Virus record (IMG/VR): IMGVR_UViG_3300025131_000356
Coordinates: 1 to 26,427 of that record
DNA length: 26,427 nt
Origin: a virus
Reading direction: 5' to 3' (one strand)
The stretch's first letter is position 1, and each line of letters opens with the position of its first letter. The notes under the pieces were generated by a model, which had not been told where the DNA came from, did no database searches, and was given only the letters and a program-made list of their open reading frames with translations. The position numbers and the translations under genes are program-made. Of the stretch, positions 18,587 through 26,427 are shown piece after piece.

Positions 18587-21367
18587 ATGCCAACATTTAT
18601 ACAAAAGATCCTTCCAGATGAAGGGTATTATTGTGTCGTTGGCCTAAAAGATGGTGTAAGTCCACAACAAAGTTTTTATGATACATGGGAAGGTATTGAA
18701 ACAGGGGTAGAGGATTTACTAGAAGGGGACTTTAACGTATATTTTGCATGTTCTTCATTTTCAAATTCCGAAAGAAGAACCCAAGAAAACGCAATATACA
18801 TGAAGTCTTTCTGGCTTGATTTAGATTGTGGGGAAAGCAAACCTTACCCAAGTCAAGCTAATGCGCTGGAAGCATTGCTGTCTTTTTGTCAAACGATGAA
18901 ATTACCTACGCCGACTATTGTTGATAGTGGGCGTGGTATCCATGTGTACTGGGTGCTAAAAGAATCTATAAAAAAAGATGAATGGAACCCAGTTGCTAAA
19001 CAGTTAAAAATTCTATGTAAGGAGAAAGGTCTTGAGGCAGACCCAGCGGTTACGGCGGATAGTGCGAGAATATTACGTGTACCAGACACATTCAACTATA
19101 AAACAAGCCCCCCTGCCAAAGTATCGGTGTTACATGAATCTCCCGAAACTGATTTTGAAGAAATTAAAAAACTTATAGGGACCACCGAAGCAACCAACAG
19201 ACATACATTTGCAGAGACGGATTCACGCCAAAAAGATAATCAACAATATTCCTTTTCTAAAATTGTACAGAAAATCGTTAAAGGAAAGGGATGTCCTCAA
19301 ATAGAATACGCATTAAAACATCAAGCTGACGTTAACTATAACGTATGGCGAGCAGTTCTTTCTATTGCTGCTAATTGTAAAGATTCCGATGTTGCTATTC
19401 ATGCAGTATCTGACAAACACCCAGAATACGACCCTCAAGAAACTGAAGAAAAAGCAGTTGATTTAATCAACAAACCTTATCGATGCGACACTATAGACGG
19501 AATTAACAGCAATGTCTGTGATGACTGTTCTCATTTTGGGAAAATAAGAAGTCCTATAGATTTAGGTCTTAAAGTTATAGAACAGGAAGGCACTGATCCT
19601 ATTTTAGATTTCCTTCCTCCTAAACTCCCAATGCCTTTTTTTAGGGCTGCTAAGGGGGGGATCTACAGAAAAGCCCGTGACCCAGCCGATGATGATTTAT
19701 TGATCTATCACAATGATCTTTTCTTAATTAAACGTCTACACGATAAAGAAAAAGGAGATATGGCGCTCGCCAAACTAATACTCCCTAAAGATGGAGTACG
19801 GGAGTTTTTAATCCCTCTGGCTTGCATGACGAGTAAAGAAGAACTGCGTAAGATTCTTTCGGCGCAGGGTGTTGTAATGATGCCAAAGCAATTAGATAAC
19901 ATGATGGTCTATCTAATAGAGTGTACCAAAAATCAACAAGCCCAAGATGAGGCCGAGATTATGAGGACACAATTTGGCTGGGTTGATGAAGATACCAAAT
20001 TTATTCTTGGGGATAAAGAGATTAACTGTTCCAATATCCGTTACTCTCCTCCTTCTCCAAAAACAGAATCTATTTGTAAATGGCTTGTCTCCAAAGGAAA
20101 TATAGAAGAATGGAAACATGTTATCCAAGTGTACAACAAACCTGATTTTGAGCCTCATGCGTTTGGGTTTTTTACTGCGTTTGGTGCGCCATTAATTAAA
20201 CATCTAGGATTTAATGGAGCGTTGATTAACCTGATTAATTCTTCTTCAGGTACAGGAAAATCTACTGTTTTAAAAATGTGCAATAGTGTATACGGGCATC
20301 CTGATAAATTACTAGCACAAGAAACGGATACGTTTGCTCATAAGATGCACCGATTAGGGGTTATGAATAACTTACCATACACGGTAGATGAAATAACTAA
20401 CATGCACCCTGATTCAGTTTCTACTTTGTTATATAACGTATCTCAAGGTTCCGGCCCTGGACGGATGCAATCTCAAAGTAACATGGAGCGTAAGAATGAT
20501 ACCAACTGGAGTCTGATTGCGCTTGCAAGTTCTAATGCGTCTATGGCGGAAAAACTATCTTTGATTAAACAGTTTGCCGATGGGGAGATCATGCGGTTAC
20601 TGGAATACCGTGTTGACCGTACTGATAATATCAGTAAGTCAGATGCCTATAAATTGTTTGAAGGGACTTTATTAAGTAACTATGGTTTGGCAGGGCCGAT
20701 TTACATTGAATATCTGGTTAAAAATTTAACTAAAGCTGTTGATTTAGCGCAAGGTATTCAGGAACATCTTGATGCTAAAGCTAATTTAAACTCTCGGGAA
20801 CGATTCTGGTCGGCTGTTATATCCTGCAATATTGCGGGGGCGCAGATAGCCAACCATTTACGATTGATTAATTTGGATATTCCTAGAGTATTGAATTGGG
20901 CGAGTAACGAACTTGTAGATACTCTACGACAACAGATCATAGAACCTGAGATAGATTTTGTAAGTGTATTAGGGGGATTTTTAAATGTGAATCGTGGGCA
21001 TATTCTGGTGGTTAATGGGGCGTATGACGCTAGAAATTCTATAACCCCTCTTCCTATCGTAGAACCAAGATATGAATTAACAACCCGACTTGAGCCAGAT
21101 ACAGAAACTTTGTTTGTATTTAGTAAAGCCATTAGAAACTATTGCGCCAGAGAACAAATTATCTTTAAAGATTTAGTTCGAGATTTAAAGGAGAAGGGTA
21201 TTCATCAAGGTACGGTACGGAAACGGTTAGCAAAAGGAACCTCTATCGATAGTCCTCCTGTTGAAACACATGTTTTTAAACTGGAAGGAACCGACTTAAT
21301 AGACACAGAATTTATGCAAAATTTAGGACGGGAAGTTGATGATCCAGATACACGGGATAGAGTTTGA
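18587..21367 (+). CDS. Primase-helicase: AEP-type primase fused to a superfamily III-like ATPase
   Basis: The 926-aa product fuses two replication activities. The N-terminal archaeo-eukaryotic primase domain has FWLDLDCGE (D78, D80), DSGRGIHVYWVL with the catalytic-type His, and an ADSARILRVPDTFNYK segment. A small Cys cluster (C300, C311, C314) follows, probably a zinc site. The C-terminal ATPase (DUF927/SF3-like) has SSGTGKST (553-560) as Walker A and VDE (600-602) as Walker B, with NASMAEK further on. It should prime and unwind at the phage fork with the family A polymerase. It is the largest replication gene and its 3' end overlaps the small gene at 21339. Confidence 0.9.
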   Translation: MPTFIQKILPDEGYYCVVGLKDGVSPQQSFYDTWEGIETGVEDLLEGDFNVYFACSSFSNSERRTQENAIYMKSFWLDLDCGESKPYPSQANALEALLSFCQTMKLPTPTIVDSGRGIHVYWVLKESIKKDEWNPVAKQLKILCKEKGLEADPAVTADSARILRVPDTFNYKTSPPAKVSVLHESPETDFEEIKKLIGTTEATNRHTFAETDSRQKDNQQYSFSKIVQKIVKGKGCPQIEYALKHQADVNYNVWRAVLSIAANCKDSDVAIHAVSDKHPEYDPQETEEKAVDLINKPYRCDTIDGINSNVCDDCSHFGKIRSPIDLGLKVIEQEGTDPILDFLPPKLPMPFFRAAKGGIYRKARDPADDDLLIYHNDLFLIKRLHDKEKGDMALAKLILPKDGVREFLIPLACMTSKEELRKILSAQGVVMMPKQLDNMMVYLIECTKNQQAQDEAEIMRTQFGWVDEDTKFILGDKEINCSNIRYSPPSPKTESICKWLVSKGNIEEWKHVIQVYNKPDFEPHAFGFFTAFGAPLIKHLGFNGALINLINSSSGTGKSTVLKMCNSVYGHPDKLLAQETDTFAHKMHRLGVMNNLPYTVDEITNMHPDSVSTLLYNVSQGSGPGRMQSQSNMERKNDTNWSLIALASSNASMAEKLSLIKQFADGEIMRLLEYRVDRTDNISKSDAYKLFEGTLLSNYGLAGPIYIEYLVKNLTKAVDLAQGIQEHLDAKANLNSRERFWSAVISCNIAGAQIANHLRLINLDIPRVLNWASNELVDTLRQQIIEPEIDFVSVLGGFLNVNRGHILVVNGAYDARNSITPLPIVEPRYELTTRLEPDTETLFVFSKAIRNYCAREQIIFKDLVRDLKEKGIHQGTVRKRLAKGTSIDSPPVETHVFKLEGTDLIDTEFMQNLGREVDDPDTRDRV

Positions 21368-21545
21368 TATTCAATGGGATAAATTTAAACCCAGCAGTAG
21401 TTTCTTTATCCCATGTCTCAATACTAAAGAAGCAAAAAGAGTTTTACGGATAGCCTGTAAACACCAGAAATTTAAAATCCGTATGAAAGTGGTAACAGAA
21501 AATAAAGTGAGAGGGGTTAGAGTATGGAGATTAAAAAATGAGTAG
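21339..21545 (+). CDS. Small basic phage protein, 68 aa
   Basis: The start MIQIHGIEFDIQWDKFKP and the end KVRGVRVWRLK resemble a recurrent small phage protein with a beta-rich, basic make-up; function unknown. ATG 21339 overlaps the last 29 nt of the primase gene in another frame, and a TTG lies just upstream. It is the last plus-strand gene of the replication operon. No hairpin with a T tract is visible in the 55-nt gap to the convergent giant gene. Confidence 0.65.
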   Translation: MIQIHGIEFDIQWDKFKPSSSFFIPCLNTKEAKRVLRIACKHQKFKIRMKVVTENKVRGVRVWRLKNE

Positions 21546-21600
21546 TGGGCGTCTTTATTGTGTGTGGAACTGGTAAGAAATAGTATACGGGGTGCAGCTT

Positions 21601-24600
21601 TCAACTTAGTTCTATCCCTACGTCTTCTAATATAGGATCTCGTAGTTTCTTATTTATGTATAGCCCATTAATATATTCTTCACTACGTTTAAGTTTTGCT
21701 TTGAAGCTTTTTATTTCGCTAGAAGCGTTTATAGGCATGAAGCGTCCAAAGCGGCTGTTATTAAATTTAGCTATTTCTTTCCGCACCTTTCCTTCTTCTT
21801 TATAGTCTCCGGTTACTTTAGCGCCAAACAGTTTATTTAATAAACCGTCACGACGTTCCAATACTGCTCTTTGGTATTGTTTTGCAGATGAATTTGCTCT
21901 ATATCGCGCAGTTACTTCTTTAGGTCTTAGACCAAACATATTCGCTACTATAGACCCCACAGGCACTGGGGCCATTATAGGAGTCATACCATCCCGAGTT
22001 AGTACGCCATCGTCACCAAGAGCACTATACCTAAGTGATTCTATAGGGTTGCTCACGAAGGATGGGGTGATTTTTTCGAACGCCCGTATAACTTTCCCTT
22101 CAGAAAACAGCTCCATACCATCATATATACTCCCTGCAATCCCTGCTGCTGGCCCCGCAAAAGCTACTGGGTAATACAACCACTCTAACTGTTCTCGTTT
22201 ATAGGGGTTATCATAAGGAAATAACATATTCCCAAAACCTGTCCGACTTGCTAGATCAGTTCCCAATACCGCATTGAATAATCCAAAAAAGGCAAAATCC
22301 CCCATTTTAGCGTTAAGGGAAGTATCAAACTCCCACGGTTCGTCCTCATCTCCCAATAAGAAGTCACTCATCGCCATACTTACAACTGCATCCACTGCGC
22401 CATAAAAAGGTAAACCTTTCATACCCGCTAGTGTATAAGCCGGTATCATGATCGCCGCAATTTGTTTAAACGCGATACCTCGTTCTTTAGGATCTACGTG
22501 GGACACGGCATCTCTTGCTAGGCGGTATTGCAGATAAACTTGTGAAAAAGCAAATCGTTTAAAAGTACCCATTACTTTCCCAACACCATCTTGGAAATGT
22601 GTAGGCCCAGTTTCTGCAATCGCAGCGCCGTTTATGGTGTCTACAAAATCAACTGCAAAGTTAATAGCCGATTTTTTATCTGTAGCTCCCTTTTCGGCCC
22701 CGTACTCACTACTCCCCGCTCTTATTTCTGCCGTTCCTTTTTTTCTAGCTAAATCGTAAGCCGCAATCAAAGCAATTTCCCGGTTGGCCCGCTCAGTATT
22801 TTGGAAATACCAACTTAATGCATAAGTGTATTTGTGAACCCGCTGAGAAAGCTTTCCGGTTCGGCCTTTTTGCATATCGATTAATTCTTGACCTGTAGTC
22901 CTTCGGACAGCGCCGCGAGCGAGTCCAGCGTCGTACAACGCTCTATACTCAGGGGATAAATTTTTATTCGCCCCAAAAGTTTTATCTGCAAGCGATGTAT
23001 CAAAACCAGCTAGGAAACCAAGTGCTTTCGGTATTTTAAATTTAGTATTGTTATCCCGTCCCCCGTTCACGTACATTTTCGTTGCGTTCATAAAAGCTTT
23101 ATGGGTATCTACCAAACCATATCGCCCAACCATATAAAAATACCCAATCGCTACCTGTGATAAGTTTACAAATGCAGAAGATAGGTTGCCCAGGATGTAC
23201 CACACATAGCTTCCCCATGAAAGCGTTGCAGCCCATGACTTAGGTTGCGGGTTTTCTAAAAACTCCCTTCTATCTTTTACGCTTTGTATAATTTGGGCAA
23301 CGTTAGATTCAGCTTTAGTTGCCCCCGAATCATCGTCGCTCCTTATGTAGCCTTCGGGTTCGGCAGATGTTCTTTGAATTTCGTCAAGGGCCGCATAAGC
23401 ATCACGTAGTTCTTTTGATTGCTGCATTGAAGCTAGCTGATTTGCCATCTGATGGCCTATCTGCGCAAAATTACGTACTGAATCTTTTCTAAACCCCGCT
23501 ATCTTTTTACGTTTTTTAAACTGTTTCTTTAGAGAAGAATCAGGAAACATATTAAGATAGTTATCGACTATTAATTTTTTAGTTGAGGCCGGTAAATTCG
23601 CATCCCCAGTTAGTGCGCTCAAAAGTTTTTCTATATCTGGATTAGGTACTTCACTACTTATTGAAGCATCGTTGGGACGGGCGTAAGTAAGTATGCTGTC
23701 TTTGATTACATCAGGATCTTTTTCGAGTATTTGTTTCGCAGCAAGCCGTTGTTCGGGGGATTCATACGATAGAGTTACACGTTTGACAAAGGCTGCTCCG
23801 GTGTCGTCCATAATGAGCGCACCAGACGCATCCCTTAGATTGGTTACTCTAAAGTCTAGCCAATAATTTCCGTTATGCCTAAGTAGCGGGAAATATGGAG
23901 TTATCTGTCCCTTTAAGAGATTAAGCATATTTTTATGCGCGTCAGCTATACCTGCATCGTCTAGGAACTTTTCTAAAGTTGCTATATATTCTGTGGCAAA
24001 ATTTTCATATTTATTTGCTAGCCGAATATAGACCTCTTGCAGAGGGGCAGGTAATTTTTCAAACTGTGCATATAAATCAGTACCACGAACTACTCTGTTT
24101 GGATCGGTTCGGTCTGTATTGTTTCGTAGGTCTATTTCGTCAATAGTTGAGTCGTGAACAATATCCTCGAAAGCCTCTCTGTAAGGTTTGTACTCTTCAC
24201 TATTTAGTACTGTATCTAGGTAGAGGGAGAAATCTTCTACTTCCCTACGTTTATCATCTATTATCTGTTTCCGCGTGTTAACAATAGTTTCAATTTTGCG
24301 TATAACTCCCGCAAGCTCCGGGTATTTCTTAGACACCTGATTAGCAAGTTGAAGTAACCCCATAAAGTTATAGACCTGTTTTTTATAGTTTGTAGCCCTT
24401 TCTAACGTTGTTTTTCCTAGCCCTTTTAGACCTATATCATTAATTGCGGCAAAAAAATCACGATCTTGTGTGTTTACATTGACTCTAGATTGGGTCTCTA
24501 CATATTCATTACCCGCAGTAGTAGCGATAGAATATAGTAATTGCTTATCTATATTACTTAGCATAGCCGTTGGGTTACGGACTACTAAGCCAGCAGCCCC

Positions 24601-26427
24601 ATACGCCATGTCTACCACTTCTTGTGCCGTTGGGTTGTTGTAGGGGTACTGAAAAAGCTTACGCCACGCCGCCTTAAAAGCTGCCATTATTGACCTAAAG
24701 AAATTCCCTACCGGAGATTTCTCTTTCCTAACTTCTACAGGATCAACTCCCGCATCGACGGCTTCTTCAATAAAGTAAGCTAGTAGTTCATCATTAGGTA
24801 ATACGCTTTTATCTAATACATCTTCTGCTAATTTAAGCCTGTCCATAGCTCGTTTAGCAAGACGACTTTCAAAACTTCCGTCTGTTTTACTAGCAAACCG
24901 TTTAATGGTATTGATTAATCGATTGTAGCTACCTTTTCCCACATAAGCTTTCATCCCCACATGGGAGCCTACTTCATGCAGAAACACACCTAATTCATTA
25001 CCTGCTTCTATGTTATCGGTGAATAGGTATACCCGTTTATCTAAAATAACGCCTTTTGCAGTAGGTTCTAATTGAGTTAGGCCAAGTTCTTGAGGGTTTC
25101 TGGCAATCGTAACAGTATCGTTAATATCCCGCCCCATTCGCGTGGACAGTATGGCACTCATTACTTCAGGGCTTGTTGGTGTAGTTACCGTTTCGGGAGC
25201 AATTGAATAGGCAACTTTCGCCGGTAGCATCGCCTCGGCTATTTTAATGACTTCGTTATAAAAATCTTCTGCGGCTCCAGATAGTGCTTTTAAAGCTTTA
25301 CCCGTTAAGCGGGTATCTCCGCCCGATCTCGTGCCTCCTACGACGAATGCTCGGTTAGCAAGACCAGCAAGACCAGGATCAAATGTACGGTAAACATATT
25401 CTTTAAAATTCTGTTGTAGCACTTCTTCCGTGAGAGCGGGTTTATCGCCTTCGCGTTTTATATCTTGGGCCGCTGCCTCTTCCGCAGCATCTATAGCGTC
25501 ATCTTCTACGGATGTACCTATTCCCTCGTCTAATCTGTCTGCCGATAGCTCGTTTGAACCAACAATGGAAGCATCCGCCTCTAATCCCTTATCTACGTCA
25601 GTTTTTGCGGCGGCAGTTGCTGCTTCTCTGCTCTTCTGGACCCTCTCAATAAAACGCTTAAACACGAGACCGTTTGTAATTTCTTCGATTTTTTGATCAT
25701 CGTATATAGCATCTTGGGTATCAGCAGCAACTCTCTTATCCGCTAACCGTGCTGCCTCTCCTACGGCAGATGCACGATCTGCTAGTTGTTTTACCCTCTT
25801 CTTTTTCTTGTCCCAAAGCTTTACAAGCTGTGTTCCTGTAAATTTCTTATTTGCCCCCTCGGGTGTTGTGTTCTTTAAATCTTCCAAGGTAAGTGGGTTA
25901 TCACCGCCTGTTACTTGGTCGTATGCAGATTGCTTACCATCTTTACGTAGTCTAAGCGCAGCAGGATGCAATAAATCTTTGAATGCTTGGACCTCAGAAC
26001 CAGCTTCAGTTTCTAGGTCTTTAGCTTTTTCAGCTAATAAATCGTTAATTTCACCCCCAAAATTTGCAAGTAATTGTCTGTCGTCGATGCTTAAAGTAGC
26101 TAAAAAATCGTCATAAGTTTCCAATTCATTATCAGGATCTTGTGCGGCAAGTATTCTATCTACAAAGGGTGCTACATTAGCTTTATCCTTGTAATAGGGT
26201 ATTGTTGGATCTCCTCCTGTTGGTACTTCTTCAGTATCACCACTGCCAGCAACTTGGGTAGGAGGTTGGCCTTTGTCTAACCTTGCTTGGACTTCTGCAT
26301 CTATACGCTCTTGTACTCGCCTATTAAATCTATCACCTGCCTCATCGCCATAATTTCGACGGATCGTGCTTTCCATATCTTCAGCATCATGACCAAATTT
26401 AACTGTGTCAGCACGACGGTCAATCTC
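21601..26427 (-). CDS. Giant phage polyvalent-type protein with HExxxH motif (partial, 5' end outside window)
   Basis: The frame stays open to the right edge: 17 codons lie upstream of the internal ATG at 26376, so at least 1608 residues are present and the true start is outside. From that ATG, HEVGSH is at 467-472, within a metallopeptidase-like LHEVGSHVGMKAYVG context seen in large phage polyvalent proteins. The N-terminal region (to about 330) is acidic, Ala-rich and coiled. The C-terminal half (about 1080-1480) has amphipathic helices and motifs such as KVMGTFKRFAFSQVYLQYR and NTERANREIALIAAYDLARKKG, which I associate with the C-terminal domains of virion-injected polyvalent proteins. It is probably packaged and ejected with DNA (inference). 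It opens the opposite-strand, likely virion, region. Confidence 0.75.
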   Translation of the reverse strand, partial: EIDRRADTVKFGHDAEDMESTIRRNYGDEAGDRFNRRVQERIDAEVQARLDKGQPPTQVAGSGDTEEVPTGGDPTIPYYKDKANVAPFVDRILAAQDPDNELETYDDFLATLSIDDRQLLANFGGEINDLLAEKAKDLETEAGSEVQAFKDLLHPAALRLRKDGKQSAYDQVTGGDNPLTLEDLKNTTPEGANKKFTGTQLVKLWDKKKKRVKQLADRASAVGEAARLADKRVAADTQDAIYDDQKIEEITNGLVFKRFIERVQKSREAATAAAKTDVDKGLEADASIVGSNELSADRLDEGIGTSVEDDAIDAAEEAAAQDIKREGDKPALTEEVLQQNFKEYVYRTFDPGLAGLANRAFVVGGTRSGGDTRLTGKALKALSGAAEDFYNEVIKIAEAMLPAKVAYSIAPETVTTPTSPEVMSAILSTRMGRDINDTVTIARNPQELGLTQLEPTAKGVILDKRVYLFTDNIEAGNELGVFLHEVGSHVGMKAYVGKGSYNRLINTIKRFASKTDGSFESRLAKRAMDRLKLAEDVLDKSVLPNDELLAYFIEEAVDAGVDPVEVRKEKSPVGNFFRSIMAAFKAAWRKLFQYPYNNPTAQEVVDMAYGAAGLVVRNPTAMLSNIDKQLLYSIATTAGNEYVETQSRVNVNTQDRDFFAAINDIGLKGLGKTTLERATNYKKQVYNFMGLLQLANQVSKKYPELAGVIRKIETIVNTRKQIIDDKRREVEDFSLYLDTVLNSEEYKPYREAFEDIVHDSTIDEIDLRNNTDRTDPNRVVRGTDLYAQFEKLPAPLQEVYIRLANKYENFATEYIATLEKFLDDAGIADAHKNMLNLLKGQITPYFPLLRHNGNYWLDFRVTNLRDASGALIMDDTGAAFVKRVTLSYESPEQRLAAKQILEKDPDVIKDSILTYARPNDASISSEVPNPDIEKLLSALTGDANLPASTKKLIVDNYLNMFPDSSLKKQFKKRKKIAGFRKDSVRNFAQIGHQMANQLASMQQSKELRDAYAALDEIQRTSAEPEGYIRSDDDSGATKAESNVAQIIQSVKDRREFLENPQPKSWAATLSWGSYVWYILGNLSSAFVNLSQVAIGYFYMVGRYGLVDTHKAFMNATKMYVNGGRDNNTKFKIPKALGFLAGFDTSLADKTFGANKNLSPEYRALYDAGLARGAVRRTTGQELIDMQKGRTGKLSQRVHKYTYALSWYFQNTERANREIALIAAYDLARKKGTAEIRAGSSEYGAEKGATDKKSAINFAVDFVDTINGAAIAETGPTHFQDGVGKVMGTFKRFAFSQVYLQYRLARDAVSHVDPKERGIAFKQIAAIMIPAYTLAGMKGLPFYGAVDAVVSMAMSDFLLGDEDEPWEFDTSLNAKMGDFAFFGLFNAVLGTDLASRTGFGNMLFPYDNPYKREQLEWLYYPVAFAGPAAGIAGSIYDGMELFSEGKVIRAFEKITPSFVSNPIESLRYSALGDDGVLTRDGMTPIMAPVPVGSIVANMFGLRPKEVTARYRANSSAKQYQRAVLERRDGLLNKLFGAKVTGDYKEEGKVRKEIAKFNNSRFGRFMPINASSEIKSFKAKLKRSEEYINGLYINKKLRDPILEDVGIELS

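Noticed and set aside
25430-26116. Plus-strand ORFs of 88 and 102 codons opposite the giant gene
   Set aside because: Ser/Ala-rich shadows of the acidic Ala-rich N-terminal region on the minus strand, without ribosome binding sites.

Overview
The window looks like part of the genome of a tailed double-stranded DNA phage (Caudoviricetes). It carries a dense, mostly one-directional set of small phage genes and a full phage replication and recombination module: family A DNA polymerase, primase-helicase, SNF2-type helicase, putative ssDNA-binding protein, VRR-NUC nuclease, Cas4/RecB-like nuclease, HNH nuclease and Dam-type methylase. A very large opposite-strand protein of the phage polyvalent type runs off the right edge. 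No rRNA, tRNA, integrase, capsid, portal, terminase or CRISPR array was seen, so host and virion type cannot be fixed. Strong sigma70-like promoters and GGAG-type ribosome binding sites fit a bacterial, probably proteobacterial, host (inference).

Layout. Bases 1-708 are a gene-free control region: four 20-bp iterons, hairpins, a large inverted array of the 9-mer TATTGTCGG (candidate replication origin or repressor array) and a consensus promoter with two operator-like dyads. Bases 709-8554 are one run of closely packed accessory genes. Its core is a MoxR-type AAA+ ATPase, a DUF3150-like protein and an HExxH/VWA-like protein, with several tiny Cys-rich genes between them. This core is bracketed by two copies of the palindrome TGTGAGTNNACTCACA; a third copy lies at 11200. 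A ribbon-helix-helix gene directly follows the second copy. The run ends at a terminator (8711-8737). Bases 8751-10040 form a second operon of two phage proteins of unknown function.

Bases 10053-10510 hold a remarkable gene-free array: from 10069 to 10506 it parses exactly into 82 pentamers (63 begin GTT) broken by seven GGCA tetramers, and it runs in phase into a promoter -35 box. Two small genes, two terminators, a possible small RNA and a structured 5' leader follow (10505-11368). Bases 11369-21545 are the replication and recombination operon, with an internal promoter at 17118. From 21601 to the right edge the minus strand carries the giant protein, convergent with the replication operon.

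A recurring theme is mosaic growth by short duplications. A broken 5' piece of the MoxR gene is fused into the first gene. A broken 5' end of the Cas4/RecB-like gene lies upstream of the intact copy. A portable stop/RBS/start junction is reused between small genes. A 36-nt coding segment is shared by two otherwise different genes.
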